The notes under the pieces are model-generated. The model had not been told where the DNA came from and searched no databases. It was given only the letters and a program-made list of their open reading frames with translations. Source: Pseudoalteromonas espejiana DSM 9414 (GTDB lineage: Bacteria > Pseudomonadota > Gammaproteobacteria > Enterobacterales > Alteromonadaceae). Taken from it: a stretch of 64,000 nucleotides of DNA. Made by a program: the position numbers and the translations under genes. Where the stretch lies: the NCBI RefSeq assembly GCF_002221525.1, contig NZ_CP011028.1, forward strand, positions 62,001 to 126,000. The letters are read 5' to 3'. This document shows positions 33,469 to 42,690 of the stretch, piece after piece; position 1 is the first letter of the stretch, and every line of letters begins with the position of its first letter.

Positions 33469-34773
33469 TTAGTAATCGTTGCTAGTAAGCTCTGCACTTA
33501 AAAGCTTTCCATCATAAATATAAAAATAACCATCCCAGTACTGTGATGTAAATTCTGCTGAATCAAAAAACTCATCGTAATTGCCTAACTTAGCAAGGCT
33601 TGAAACAGGGTCGTTATATTTCACACCTGAAAAATCCCAACTGTGTCCTTGCTTAAAGTAATTGGCTAATGCCGAGAGTTTTATATTGTTAGTAGAGATA
33701 GGTTCAAAAAGTTTTAATTTGGCAATAAAGTCAGCTTTTTCATATAAGAACTCGCTGCATGGAGTAACACTGATATTGTCTTCAGATGAACTGATTAGCT
33801 TTAAAGATATATTTATATTTTTATTAAGATTACCATCAGTTTTGGCGATAAAGCTTTTAATGCAATGCTTATTAAATGCGATTTTGTCTATTAGCTGCCC
33901 TTGAGCAATTCCTATTAGCCTTTGATCTACTTCAGTGTCTGATGACTTATAATATGCGGTTTCAATATCTGCAAACTCTTTATTTAATGCCGTTATTTGT
34001 AAAGGCGTTATAGGGGTGGCTGCTTCTACAATCTCATTATTACTAAGTTTGATCTTAAGCTTTTTATTTTCCAACGTGAGCACATTATTAATTTGCATGG
34101 GTAATAAGTTTAAATGGAACTGATAGCCTACTAGTTGATTATTAACAAAGTGAAAAGCATGGTGCCTACCATATACACGTATTCTTTTGCTTTCATTTTT
34201 TAGTTCAAGGCTGTGTAACCCCAGCAGTTGAGTTACTTCTTGTGTGCTTTGTCCAAATTTGGTGCCAAAAAAGTACTTTGATATAATTAACTTACTATCA
34301 AATTTTTTGAATGCAGGTCGGTCATCATTATTTGAAAGAATTGTTATCTTTTTTTCATTTGATTTCAAAACTCTGAAGGTATGCTCCCCTGTAATAAAAG
34401 TAGCTTCAGACATTGCTTGGTTTTTATTGCAGTTTTTGGAAGGTGTGAAGTGAGCGGTATAAAATAAACGTTTTTTAATTGAGTTAGAAGAGGTCGATTC
34501 TTGGTTAACGTCTCTATCCATAACGAACCTCTCCTTAACATAGATTTGAGAGTTAGCAGCTAATGATTTTTTAACTTTTTTGTACTCAAATAAAGCTTCG
34601 GATCTTAAGTTTTTCTGTGCTTCAACTTCACTATCTAGCTGAAATAATGACATTTGAGTCTTAATTGTAAATTGCTCTGAAATAGCCTCACAGCTTTTGT
34701 CTTTTACAAAATAATTTGTTGCCAGAGCACTACATTGCCAAAAACAAAGTAGTGTAAATAGTAGTGCACGCAT
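33469..34773 (-). CDS. Unrecognised secreted protein, possibly with SmpA-like modules
   Basis: A 434-residue exported protein with a signal peptide (about 1-18, ending Ala-Leu-Ala). I do not recognise the family. It is more Lys/Asn/Ser-rich and more AT-rich than its neighbours. Two stretches look alike: about 175-220 (Phe-Gly-x-Ser-x-x-Glu-Val, Leu-Gly, then Ala-Phe-His-Phe-Val-Asn-Asn-Gln-Leu-Val) and about 382-430 (Tyr-Asn-Asp-Pro-Val, Leu-Gly, then Tyr-Phe-Tyr-Ile-Tyr-Asp-Gly-Lys-Leu-Leu). Both recall the SmpA/BamE-type pattern of a helix, a Leu-Gly turn and a strand ending in Gly-Lys-Leu, but this is weak. It lies 23 bases after the TPR-retropepsin gene. Confidence 0.65.
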   Translation of the reverse strand: MRALLFTLLCFWQCSALATNYFVKDKSCEAISEQFTIKTQMSLFQLDSEVEAQKNLRSEALFEYKKVKKSLAANSQIYVKERFVMDRDVNQESTSSNSIKKRLFYTAHFTPSKNCNKNQAMSEATFITGEHTFRVLKSNEKKITILSNNDDRPAFKKFDSKLIISKYFFGTKFGQSTQEVTQLLGLHSLELKNESKRIRVYGRHHAFHFVNNQLVGYQFHLNLLPMQINNVLTLENKKLKIKLSNNEIVEAATPITPLQITALNKEFADIETAYYKSSDTEVDQRLIGIAQGQLIDKIAFNKHCIKSFIAKTDGNLNKNINISLKLISSSEDNISVTPCSEFLYEKADFIAKLKLFEPISTNNIKLSALANYFKQGHSWDFSGVKYNDPVSSLAKLGNYDEFFDSAEFTSQYWDGYFYIYDGKLLSAELTSNDY

Positions 34774-34796
34774 AAACTTCCTTTTATTATTTTTGT

Positions 34797-35903
34797 TTAT
34801 TTAGCACTCAACTCTAACTCATTTGTTTGTTGATTTATATTAAATTTAAATCGCGATAAAAAGTTCATTCCTAACAAACCTTGGCTGCGGGTATTGTCGA
34901 TACTGAGCACTTCAAAGCCATAAATAATTTGCATCCCCACTTTAAACGACTCAATTTGATAACGCTTAACTTTAATTTGCCCATTTGCAGTGTTTACGGT
35001 TACATCGCCTAAATAAAGTGGCCTTGGTGAAAGTTGGCTAAGCACATCACTCGAAAGAGAAGTAATACTTGCACCGGTATCTATCATTAGTTCGCTTTGC
35101 AGTGAGTTATTTAGCTCGCTACTAATTAAATAATGCGCGCCGTAAGGGGTTAGGGTAATAAAGTCATCTTGCGATTGCGCCTTATTAATTAGTGTTTTTA
35201 GTGTATTTACGTCTGTTTTAAGAGGGTTATTACGTGGCATACGCTCAAGAGTGGTTATTGCGCTTATAAAGTCATTTTGCTGGTAATAGGCATAAGCAAG
35301 TGCGTATAAAAAGTGACTATTGTCGTTTTGATAATCGAGCCAAATTAGGGTTTGTTCGATAATTGCTTGCCAATTTTGCTGCTCACTTAAACTGTGAAGC
35401 TCGTTTTTGGTCAAATTTTCCAACCGCACATTTTCGGTGTGTTGCTGTGGCTCATTTAACAACGGGTATAGTTCAAATAAAGCAATAATTGCATTTTGTA
35501 TTTGCCCACTATTTATTAAGTAATCGACCTGCAGTGTAAGTAGCTCTGTATTGTAAGGGTCTTGATCTAATAGTGTGTTTAACAATGGTTCGCTAAGAAA
35601 TAAGTTAGTATTTAGCCATGTTTTTAATTGCAAAACCCACGAAGAGTAAAGTGTGCGAGCAAGGGTTGGGGAGTGTTGCTTTAGTTGCTGGTAAGTATTA
35701 AACGCCTCGTCAAATTGGTGTTGCTCAAATTGTTGTTTAGCCTTAGTAAGTAGCTCATTATTAGGCGCTTTAATTGGTTTTGCAGAGGTTTTTTGGATTT
35801 CTTGTTTGCCAACAACCGCGACTTGTTCTGGCCATAGCAGGTAAGCATTGAGGCTAAGTGAGCCAATTAATAGTAAGGTTATTAGCTTGGTATAATGGCT
35901 CAT
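34797..35903 (-). CDS. TPR-containing retropepsin-like aspartic protease
   Basis: A 368-residue protein with an N-terminal signal anchor (about 5-24), several TPR-like helix pairs (about 45-240), and a C-terminal retropepsin-like domain with the catalytic Asp275 in Met-Ile-Asp-Thr-Gly-Ala-Ser and a closing Gly-Leu-Leu-Gly-Met-Asn-Phe-Leu. Retropepsins need two such Asp residues, so it should work as a homodimer, in the periplasm. It follows the HAD gene by 25 bases and may be co-transcribed with the xerC cluster, though it is not normally part of it. The substrate is unknown. Confidence 0.85.
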   Translation of the reverse strand: MSHYTKLITLLLIGSLSLNAYLLWPEQVAVVGKQEIQKTSAKPIKAPNNELLTKAKQQFEQHQFDEAFNTYQQLKQHSPTLARTLYSSWVLQLKTWLNTNLFLSEPLLNTLLDQDPYNTELLTLQVDYLINSGQIQNAIIALFELYPLLNEPQQHTENVRLENLTKNELHSLSEQQNWQAIIEQTLIWLDYQNDNSHFLYALAYAYYQQNDFISAITTLERMPRNNPLKTDVNTLKTLINKAQSQDDFITLTPYGAHYLISSELNNSLQSELMIDTGASITSLSSDVLSQLSPRPLYLGDVTVNTANGQIKVKRYQIESFKVGMQIIYGFEVLSIDNTRSQGLLGMNFLSRFKFNINQQTNELELSAK

Positions 35904-35928
35904 TGCAACCTCGTCGTTGTATTCTAGG

Positions 35929-36636
35929 TTATTTAATAAAATGTGCTAAGGCATGAATATTCGCAATTTCAACATCGGCAAGCCCTTTGTAGGCATAGGT
36001 AGCGCCTTGATCGTTTAGCCATACCGATTGGCAACCAGCATTATTAGCGCCTTGTACGTCGGTATCTAGGCTATCGCCAATGTGTAAAATTTTACTTTTA
36101 GGGATATCTAAATGCGTCGCGGCTTTATCAAATAATGTTTTATGAGGCTTTGCTTTACCGTGCATGCCTGCTTGTAACACGAGCGAAAATTTATTGTGTA
36201 AATTAAAGCGTTCTATTTCCACATTACCATTAGTGATAGCAACAAGCGTAAAATGCTGAGCTAAGTTATCAAGTAGTTTTAGTACGTCGTCACTAACTAC
36301 TATTTTGCTACGTGCGTCAGCAAAAGCGTTATACGCTGCATTTGCATGGTGCTCTACATCATCGGCGTTTAAATCTAATTTAGAAAGCGCTAAACGCAGC
36401 GTATGTTGGCGCCATTTGGTCACGTTATCGGCAAGCTCAGGTGATTGTAATACTGCTTCGTTACGACATTGCTGCCAATATTTTGGGCCTTGCTCTAGGT
36501 AGCTTGGCAGTGCACTTAAGTAATCTTGCTGCGCTTTAACCGCCGCTTTTATTATTGGGTGGTTGTTGTACAAAGTGTCGTCTAAATCAAAGCTCATCAC
36601 AGAAAAAGGGCGAAGAGCACGATTAAATCGGATCAT
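35929..36636 (-). CDS. HAD family hydrolase, YigB-like
   Basis: A 235-residue phosphatase. Motif I is Phe-Asp-Leu-Asp-Asp-Thr-Leu-Tyr (about 16-23), motif II is Ile-Thr-Asn-Gly-Asn, a Lys follows in Lys-Ala-Lys-Pro-His, and motif IV is His-Ile-Gly-Asp-Ser-Leu-Asp-Thr-Asp. It closely resembles E. coli YigB, which dephosphorylates FMN and a riboflavin precursor. The position also fits: yigB follows xerC in E. coli, and here the gene starts ten bases after the xerC stop. The flavin substrate is inferred from the relative. Confidence 0.88.
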   Translation of the reverse strand: MIRFNRALRPFSVMSFDLDDTLYNNHPIIKAAVKAQQDYLSALPSYLEQGPKYWQQCRNEAVLQSPELADNVTKWRQHTLRLALSKLDLNADDVEHHANAAYNAFADARSKIVVSDDVLKLLDNLAQHFTLVAITNGNVEIERFNLHNKFSLVLQAGMHGKAKPHKTLFDKAATHLDIPKSKILHIGDSLDTDVQGANNAGCQSVWLNDQGATYAYKGLADVEIANIHALAHFIK

Positions 36637-36646
36637 AGTTATTCTC

Positions 36647-37594
36647 CTAATCAGTTTGCTTTTTAGCGCGCGGGTGGGTGTTGTCGTACACCTTGGCTAA
36701 ATGCTGAAAATCTAAATGCGTATACACTTGTGTAGCCGACAAACTACTGTGCCCTAATAGCTCTTGTACGGCACGTAAATCGCCAGAGGATTCTAAAATA
36801 TGAGATGCGAATGAATGGCGTAATTTATGTGGATGAACCTGCGAGCTAATACCTTGTTTTATTCCCCACTCTTGCATACGTAGGCGAACCTGACGCACCG
36901 AAATACGGTTTTTTTTGCTACTTAAAAATACGGCTGTTTCGTCAGGTTTTGCAAATTGACCGCGTATATTAAGCCAATTTTGAAGTGCGCTTAATGCTTT
37001 TTTTCCAACCGGAATTAAGCGCTCTTTATTCCCCTTACCTTTAACTAATATTTCACCACTGGATGTGTTAATATCGCGTAAGTTGGTGCCAACTAACTCG
37101 CTAATGCGTAGCCCCGATGAGTACATTAGTTCCATCATGGCTTTGTCTCTTATAGCTAATGGGTCGTCATCGTTAATTTCTAGCAGGCTTGCCATTTGAT
37201 CTACATCGAGATTTTTAGGTAAAGGCTTTGAAAACTTTGGTCCTTTAATGCCTTGGGCGGGGTTATGGTAATGTGCTTGTTGAGTAATGTTTTTGGCTTT
37301 CAAAAATTTGTACAAACTACGGATGCAGCTTAATTTTAAGCTAATTGTTCGCCCGCTTAATTGCTTTGACCTAAGGGCCATACTGTAGCGACGAATATGC
37401 TCGCCTTGTACGCCAAACCAATCGTCACATAATTTATTAAAATAAAGTGCGGCAAAATTAAGCTGGCTCACATACTGATTTACCGTATGCTCAGAATACT
37501 GCCTTTCGTACTTTAAATATTCGCTAAATAAATGAATGGGCGTACGCCAATTATCGCTTAACTGCTCAGTATTAGGCGTAGCGTCTTCGCTCAT
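36647..37594 (-). CDS. xerC: Tyrosine recombinase XerC
   Basis: A 315-residue site-specific recombinase that with XerD resolves chromosome dimers at dif during division. The catalytic residues are visible: Arg in Ser-Gly-Leu-Arg-Ile-Ser-Glu-Leu, Lys in Gly-Lys-Gly-Asn-Lys-Glu-Arg, His-Lys-Leu-Arg-His, His in Leu-Gly-His-Ser-Ser-Leu, and Tyr in Val-Tyr-Thr-His-Leu-Asp. The N-terminal SAM-like domain covers about 15-105. It overlaps the DUF484 gene by four bases, the conserved chromosomal arrangement, so it is the housekeeping enzyme and not a phage integrase. Confidence 0.95.
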   Translation of the reverse strand: MSEDATPNTEQLSDNWRTPIHLFSEYLKYERQYSEHTVNQYVSQLNFAALYFNKLCDDWFGVQGEHIRRYSMALRSKQLSGRTISLKLSCIRSLYKFLKAKNITQQAHYHNPAQGIKGPKFSKPLPKNLDVDQMASLLEINDDDPLAIRDKAMMELMYSSGLRISELVGTNLRDINTSSGEILVKGKGNKERLIPVGKKALSALQNWLNIRGQFAKPDETAVFLSSKKNRISVRQVRLRMQEWGIKQGISSQVHPHKLRHSFASHILESSGDLRAVQELLGHSSLSATQVYTHLDFQHLAKVYDNTHPRAKKQTD

Positions 37595-38202
37595 GCCAGT
37601 TCCAACAGCCTTAGTTGCAGGGCACGCACAAAATCAAGTACAAAGAGATTGTCTTGTGCGGGTTCAAAGTGGTTAGCATCGTTACTACCAAAGGCTAAAA
37701 TAGCCACTGGCTTTTTGCTATCACCAATTAAATAAATAGCTGCCGACTGGGTTTCATCGCTAAATAGTAGCTCGCGTTCTTGTTGATTAATGCGCCCTAA
37801 ATAATGCGTAGAATGTGTAAGGCGGTGCTCAATAAGGCTTTCATACTGTGCTGTATATTTAACTAACTTACAGTTGCTTATGTTTGGACTTGTACAAATT
37901 ATATTGGTTAAGTTACTGGCAAGTGTATTGAAGTCGTAATTGCTCCAAAGCTGGCTATGGCATTGGCTAAATAACCTATATACAAGCTCGTTTTGTGTTG
38001 CATGTTTGCTCATGCTCTCTATTTGATTTTTTAACAGTGTGTTGTGCTCACGTAGCTGGCGCTGCTGAATATGCACCAGTGAAGTAGCACCTTGCTCTTT
38101 TTGTTGAAGCTCAAGCTTTGCAAGTAAGTGTGGTTGCTCAATTAAAAAATCAGGGTGCTGTGTCAAATACTCAGCAACTTGTGCTTTGGTTAGCTCGTTC
38201 AT
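37591..38202 (-). CDS. DUF484 family protein
   Basis: A 203-residue soluble protein. The N terminus Val-Ala-Glu-Tyr-Leu-x-x-His-Pro-Asp-Phe is the DUF484 hallmark, then a short coiled coil (about 45-70) and a GAF-like domain (about 80-200). The family has no proven role; a GAF-type sensor linked to recombination or cell-wall supply is speculation. It overlaps both neighbours, dapF upstream and xerC downstream, by four bases each, so the three genes are translated as a coupled set. The same gene order occurs in E. coli and Pseudomonas. Confidence 0.93.
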   Translation of the reverse strand: MNELTKAQVAEYLTQHPDFLIEQPHLLAKLELQQKEQGATSLVHIQQRQLREHNTLLKNQIESMSKHATQNELVYRLFSQCHSQLWSNYDFNTLASNLTNIICTSPNISNCKLVKYTAQYESLIEHRLTHSTHYLGRINQQERELLFSDETQSAAIYLIGDSKKPVAILAFGSNDANHFEPAQDNLFVLDFVRALQLRLLELA

Positions 38203-39029
38203 AATGCTACTTGCCCATCAAATACATGCTCGGCTGGGCCGGTCATGCGTACAGGGTGGCCTTCGCCGCTCCAGCGAACTTGCAATGTACCGCCAGGTAA
38301 ATCAACTTGTACCGTGGTGTTTAGTTTGCTTTGAATATGGCCAATAACCATCGCTGCACATGCGCCAGTACCACAAGCAAGGGTTTCGCTAACGCCACGC
38401 TCCCATACTCTGAGTTTTATATGATCTTGCGACACTACTTGCATAAAGCCGATGTTGGCCCGATTTGGAAAGCGTTCGTGGTTTTCTAGTAGTGGGCCTA
38501 GCACATCAACTTGTGCGGTTGTTATGTCGTCAACTTCTAACACGCAATGCGGGTTACCCATAGATACAGCGCCACTAAATACAGTGTGCTCTTGCGCTCT
38601 TATAATATAGGTTAGTTCACGCTTGCTGGCTTTGAGCGGTATTTTGGCCGGCTCAAAATTAGGGTGGCCCATGTTTACTGTAACTTGGCCATCTTTTTCA
38701 ATATACAGTGTTAAGTTACCTGATTTAGTCGACACGCTAATTTTATGCTTATTGGTTAGGCCCTTCATGCGTACAAAGCGGGCAAAACAGCGTGCGCCGT
38801 TTCCGCATTGTTCTACTTCGGTGCCATCGGCATTAAATATACGATAATGAAAGTCGAGATCGGGAGAATAAGGTGCTTCAACCATGAGTAATTGGTCAAA
38901 ACCAATACCAAAGTGGCGATCAGCCAGTTTTTTTATTTGATCTCGTGATAAAAATACATTTTGTGTAATGTTATCAATTACAACAAAGTCGTTGCCTAAG
39001 CCGTGCATTTTGGAAAAATTAACTAACAT
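38199..39029 (-). CDS. dapF: Diaminopimelate epimerase
   Basis: A 276-residue enzyme converting LL-diaminopimelate to the meso form for lysine and peptidoglycan. The two catalytic cysteines are in Gly-Asn-Gly-Ala-Arg-Cys (about 75-80) and Ala-Cys-Gly-Thr-Gly-Ala-Cys (about 222-228). The start [11 protein letters not shown] is fully conserved. The gene follows lysA by 63 bases; that spacer contains a seven-base-pair stem (39048-39054 with 39069-39075) of unclear use. LysA consumes its product in the next step, so neighbours and pathway agree. Confidence 0.97.
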   Translation of the reverse strand: MLVNFSKMHGLGNDFVVIDNITQNVFLSRDQIKKLADRHFGIGFDQLLMVEAPYSPDLDFHYRIFNADGTEVEQCGNGARCFARFVRMKGLTNKHKISVSTKSGNLTLYIEKDGQVTVNMGHPNFEPAKIPLKASKRELTYIIRAQEHTVFSGAVSMGNPHCVLEVDDITTAQVDVLGPLLENHERFPNRANIGFMQVVSQDHIKLRVWERGVSETLACGTGACAAMVIGHIQSKLNTTVQVDLPGGTLQVRWSGEGHPVRMTGPAEHVFDGQVAL

Positions 39030-39092
39030 AGCGCTCTAATTCGGGTTTGCTCTGCGCTAATCATGCCACAGAGCAGGAGTTGACAAAAACGT

Positions 39093-40346
39093 TTATGGTA
39101 AAACTTTTTCACCTTGATAAAGACTTTCTATTGTTTCGCGTTGGCGAATAAGGTGATGCTGCTCGCCATCTACCATTATTTCTGCAACACGTGGGCGTGA
39201 GTTATAGTTTGAGCTCATTGTAAAGCCATATGCTCCCGCACTACGTTGGGCGAGTAAATCGCCTTGCTTAAGAGCAAGTTCGCGGTCTTTACCTAAAAAG
39301 TCGCCGGTTTCACATACTGGACCAACAATATCAAAGTTATGCGAAGGGGTGTCGTCGCTGCGCACCGATACCGGAATAATCTTTTGCCATGCTTGATAAA
39401 GCGAAGGACGCAGCATGTCGTTCATACCTGCATCTACAATGGCAAAAAACTTATCTTGGTTTTGTTTAATAAATTCAACTTGGGTTACTAAAATGCCAGC
39501 ATTGGCTGCAATAGCGCGGCCAGGCTCAAAAATAAGCTCAAGGTGTTTGTAATTAGCTAAACGCTCAGTTACTTGTGCAGCATATTCACTTGGGTGTGGC
39601 GGTTGCTCGTTGTTATACGGCACACCTAAGCCACCACCAATATCTAAATGCGTAAGCTCAATACCGCAGGCTTTTAACTCATCAATTAGTGCCATTAATT
39701 TATCTAGCGCTTCTAAGAATGGCCTTACTTCTGTTAGTTGCGAACCTATATGGCAATCAACACCGGTAATTTTTAAGCCCGGTAAAGACGCTGCATGTTG
39801 ATAAACACTCACAGCTGTTTGAATATCAATCCCAAACTTATTTTCTTTTAAACCGGTAGAAATATACGGGTGCGTTTTAGCATCTATATCCGGATTAACA
39901 CGAATAGAGATAGGCGCTTCTAAATTTAGCTCGCAAGCCACCTCAGAAATACGCTCAAGCTCCGATACCGACTCAACGTTAAAACATTTAATGCCTAGTT
40001 TTAGTGCATAAGCTATTTCGTCAGCGGTTTTAGCCACACCTGAAAAAACCACTTTATTGGCATCGCCACCGGCTTTTATTACACGCGCAAGCTCGCCCTT
40101 TGACACAATGTCAAAACCTGAGCCAAGGCGCGCTAAAATATTTAATACTGCAATATTAGAATTTGCTTTAACGGCGTAACACACCAAACTTTTGTGGTTT
40201 TTAGTCGCATTAGCAAATGCCAAATAGTGACGCTCAAAAGTAGCACGAGAATACACATAACACGGTGTACCATATTGTTGGGCAATAGCGGCAACGCTCA
40301 CGTCTTCGGCAAATAATTGGTTGTTTTGGTAGTTAAAATAATCCAT
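39093..40346 (-). CDS. lysA: Diaminopimelate decarboxylase
   Basis: A 417-residue PLP enzyme that decarboxylates meso-diaminopimelate to lysine. The PLP lysine is in Tyr-Ala-Val-Lys-Ala-Asn-Ser-Asn (about 58-65), and His-Ile-Gly-Ser-Gln, Gly-Gly-Gly-Leu-Gly-Val, Glu-Pro-Gly-Arg and the active-site Cys of Gly-Pro-Val-Cys-Glu-Thr-Gly-Asp are all present. It directly abuts the lptM stop and precedes dapF, the arrangement seen in Pseudomonas, whereas E. coli keeps lysA elsewhere. No lysine riboswitch is visible upstream of the operon. Confidence 0.97.
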   Translation of the reverse strand: MDYFNYQNNQLFAEDVSVAAIAQQYGTPCYVYSRATFERHYLAFANATKNHKSLVCYAVKANSNIAVLNILARLGSGFDIVSKGELARVIKAGGDANKVVFSGVAKTADEIAYALKLGIKCFNVESVSELERISEVACELNLEAPISIRVNPDIDAKTHPYISTGLKENKFGIDIQTAVSVYQHAASLPGLKITGVDCHIGSQLTEVRPFLEALDKLMALIDELKACGIELTHLDIGGGLGVPYNNEQPPHPSEYAAQVTERLANYKHLELIFEPGRAIAANAGILVTQVEFIKQNQDKFFAIVDAGMNDMLRPSLYQAWQKIIPVSVRSDDTPSHNFDIVGPVCETGDFLGKDRELALKQGDLLAQRSAGAYGFTMSSNYNSRPRVAEIMVDGEQHHLIRQRETIESLYQGEKVLP

Positions 40347-40538
40347 TTATTGCTCCTGACTTTGCTGTTTAATGGCCTGTGTTGATGGCGTTGGTTGAGC
40401 TGTATTTTGTGGTTTATTTTGCTCAGCCTGCTGCTCTGGTAAATAAAGAGGGCCGCTTTGGCCACAGCCAGCTAATGCGCTTAGTAGTAAAGTACTTATA
40501 GATAGTCGTTTTAATTGTAAGGTATGTGTCGCTTTCAT
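40347..40538 (-). CDS. lptM: LptM (YifL)-type small lipoprotein
   Basis: A 63-residue lipoprotein: signal peptide, lipobox Leu-Ala-Gly-Cys at residues 22-25, then the conserved Gly-Gln-Ser-Gly-Pro-Leu-Tyr-Leu-Pro segment, and a disordered Gln/Asn/Pro-rich tail. In E. coli LptM stabilises the LPS-assembly translocon LptDE by mimicking LPS. Its place directly before lysA-dapF and opposite cyaY is conserved in gammaproteobacteria and supports the call. The 148-base divergent spacer to cyaY should hold promoters for both directions; I could not assign them firmly. Confidence 0.88.
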   Translation of the reverse strand: MKATHTLQLKRLSISTLLLSALAGCGQSGPLYLPEQQAEQNKPQNTAQPTPSTQAIKQQSQEQ

Positions 40539-40686
40539 TAGATTAATACGGTTGCTGGCTTTATAATCGCAGAGTAACAGAATATCTAAAAAATGCAGCT
40601 ATTCGCGGATGATTTTATTCCTGTTACACTAGCTGTATATAAACCGTACCCAATACTAGGCAGCTCGCCTGCAAAGGAAAATTACA

Positions 40687-41010
40687 ATGACTGAACACGA
40701 ATATCACCAATTAGCCGAAGCTCTTATGTTCACTATTGAAGAGCAAGTTGATGATTGCGAAGCAGATTTAGATTATGAATCGGCAGAGGGTATTTTAGAA
40801 ATTATTTTTGCTGATAAAAGTAAAATTGTAATTAACAAGCAAGCCCCTTTGCACCAAGTATGGGTGGCAACTAAATTTAATGGTCATCACTTTGAAATGC
40901 GCGACGGCCAGTGGATTGACAACCGCTCGGGCGCTGAGTTTTGGGAATTTATGAACCAAGCGTCTACTCGTCAAGCTGGTCAAGAAGTTAAGTGGCAATC
41001 AAGTTTATGA
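40687..41010 (+). CDS. cyaY: CyaY, bacterial frataxin
   Basis: A 107-residue iron-binding regulator of iron-sulfur cluster assembly that acts on IscS. The acidic first helix ([14 protein letters not shown], about 18-31) is the iron-binding ridge, and the beta-sheet motifs [13 protein letters not shown] and Gly-x-His-Phe are conserved. AAAGGAAA precedes the ATG. It is divergent from lptM and overlaps the next gene by four bases (ATGA). Confidence 0.96.
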   Translation: MTEHEYHQLAEALMFTIEEQVDDCEADLDYESAEGILEIIFADKSKIVINKQAPLHQVWVATKFNGHHFEMRDGQWIDNRSGAEFWEFMNQASTRQAGQEVKWQSSL

Positions 41011-41663
41011 GTTTGGAATTTGTACAATACCCAGCACAATCAGAGCACAAAGCAACGGTAATTTGGTTACATGGTTTAGGTGATTCGGGGGATGGTTTTG
41101 CTCCAGTTGCCCCGCAGCTTAATTTACCGAGTGAGCTAGGTATACGATTTGTATTTCCGCATGCGCCTATTCAACCGGTCACCATAAATGGTGGCATGGA
41201 AATGCGCTCTTGGTACGACATTAAATCTATAGAATTAGATAAACGTGCCGATGAACAAGGTGTTAGAGATTCTGCAACAAAAGTAGAAGCCCTTATTGAG
41301 CAAGAAATTGAAAGTGGTATACCGGCAAATAAAATTATTTTGGCTGGTTTTTCGCAAGGTGGCGTAGTGTCGCTACATTTGGCGCCGCGTTTTGAGCAAA
41401 AGCTCGCTGGTGTAATGGCGCTTTCTACTTATATGTGTGTGCCTGAAAAGCTCACTCATGAAGCAAAGCATACCGATTTAAATGTATTTATGGCGCATGG
41501 TAGCCAAGATAACGTAGTGCCGCATAGTGCGGGAAGAAGTGCGTTTGAAGTATTAACAGCACATAACATGGATGTAAGCTGGCAAGAATACCCAATGGCA
41601 CACCAAGTTTGCGCAGAAGAACTGCAAGCTATTCGCCAATGGTTAATTGCCCGCTTAAGCTAA
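41007..41663 (+). CDS. Carboxylesterase of the acyl-protein-thioesterase family
   Basis: A 218-residue alpha/beta hydrolase. The family start Trp-Leu-His-Gly-Leu-Gly-Asp-Ser-Gly is present, the nucleophile Ser is in Gly-Phe-Ser-Gln-Gly-Gly, Asp is in His-Gly-Ser-Gln-Asp-Asn-Val-Val-Pro, and the catalytic His is in Met-Ala-His-Gln-Val. The ATG at 41007 overlaps the cyaY stop as ATGA; an in-frame GTG at 40992 is less likely. The family hydrolyses short-chain esters and some acyl-protein thioesters; the natural substrate is unknown. It is co-transcribed with cyaY and probably with the DUF2914 gene 22 bases later. Confidence 0.92.
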   Translation: MSLEFVQYPAQSEHKATVIWLHGLGDSGDGFAPVAPQLNLPSELGIRFVFPHAPIQPVTINGGMEMRSWYDIKSIELDKRADEQGVRDSATKVEALIEQEIESGIPANKIILAGFSQGGVVSLHLAPRFEQKLAGVMALSTYMCVPEKLTHEAKHTDLNVFMAHGSQDNVVPHSAGRSAFEVLTAHNMDVSWQEYPMAHQVCAEELQAIRQWLIARLS

Positions 41664-41685
41664 TTTTGGAGCCGCTGAGGTCAAT

Positions 41686-42654
41686 ATGAGTCAAAAAATA
41701 GTTATTAAAGCAAATGTAAAACGCGAACCACAAAATAGTGTACCTAATGTAAGCTACGAGTGGCATTGGCGTCGTATTGCGAGTGTTTCTATGTTGGTAG
41801 CAATGACCTCGGCAGCTGTTGTTTATGGGCTTACCACATCGGTTAACGCAGAGCAGGGCGAGCACCCTAATGAGCAAGAGCAGTACTTAAGCTTTGCCGA
41901 TAACAACATTCAAAATAATGATGCACTAATTAGTGACCCTGTTATTAATGAGGCACCAAATGACGAAGCTGTTAATAGTAACGAGCAAGTAAGCGAAAGT
42001 GAATTAGCGCGCACTGCTCTTTTAACCGAGCTACCACAAGCAACCGATGATGCCCCTTTAAATAACGCTCCACTATCTACAAATACAGCGCCAACCGAGT
42101 CGATTGAAGCAATAGATAATAACAGTGCTGAGGTTATCAATAATCAGCAAAGTAATGTTGCTAGTGAGCAAGTTAATGAACAACCTAGTAATCAACCGCT
42201 AAATGCCTCTCCTAGTGAACTACTTGCAGAAATACAAAGCGATGATGGTGTACTTACGAGTAGCGAAGGGTTTTCAGCTAATGCTCACATTGCAAGCGTT
42301 GCACTTGGCGCGCAAATTGATACTAGTAAAATTAGCCGTGCGGTACTTACCCGTAAAGTAAGTAAGCGTGAGCCAACTAATGTATTTGCTGCTGACATTC
42401 GTTTAAATCAGTTTGAAGAAGCACTTTCGTTTTTTAGTGAACTTAAAAATTTACAAGGCCAGCAGGTTAAGCATGTGTGGTCTTTTGAGGGCGAAACCAT
42501 GGCTGAAATTTCGCTCAATGTAACTTCGCCTCGTTACAGAACGTACTCAACTAAAAATATTATGGACACACAAACAGGCCACTGGCGTGTAGATGTTGTT
42601 GATGAGCAAGGTAATTTAATTGCTCAAAAAGAATTTAGAATTTTAGCTGATTAA
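41686..42654 (+). CDS. DUF2914 domain membrane protein
   Basis: A 322-residue bitopic protein: a basic cytoplasmic N terminus with Trp-His-Trp-Arg-Arg, one helix near 32-52, a long periplasmic linker rich in Asn/Glu/Ala/Ser (about 55-230), and a C-terminal DUF2914 domain (about 232-320) with Phe-Ala-Ala-Asp-Ile-Arg-Leu and His-Val-Trp-Ser-Phe-Glu-Gly, then Gly-His-Trp-Arg-Val-Asp-Val. The domain's role is unknown; the topology suggests a tethered periplasmic binding module. GAGG precedes its ATG. It sits between the esterase gene and hemC. Confidence 0.86.
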   Translation: MSQKIVIKANVKREPQNSVPNVSYEWHWRRIASVSMLVAMTSAAVVYGLTTSVNAEQGEHPNEQEQYLSFADNNIQNNDALISDPVINEAPNDEAVNSNEQVSESELARTALLTELPQATDDAPLNNAPLSTNTAPTESIEAIDNNSAEVINNQQSNVASEQVNEQPSNQPLNASPSELLAEIQSDDGVLTSSEGFSANAHIASVALGAQIDTSKISRAVLTRKVSKREPTNVFAADIRLNQFEEALSFFSELKNLQGQQVKHVWSFEGETMAEISLNVTSPRYRTYSTKNIMDTQTGHWRVDVVDEQGNLIAQKEFRILAD

Positions 42655-42690
42655 GCTTAGCTATTCAGCAGTAACTATTTGGATACCCCT

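Noticed and set aside
36647..37594. Tyrosine recombinase as a sign of an integrated mobile element
   Set aside because: It overlaps DUF484 and dapF in the conserved chromosomal order and has XerC-type length and motifs; there are no attachment repeats or phage genes nearby.
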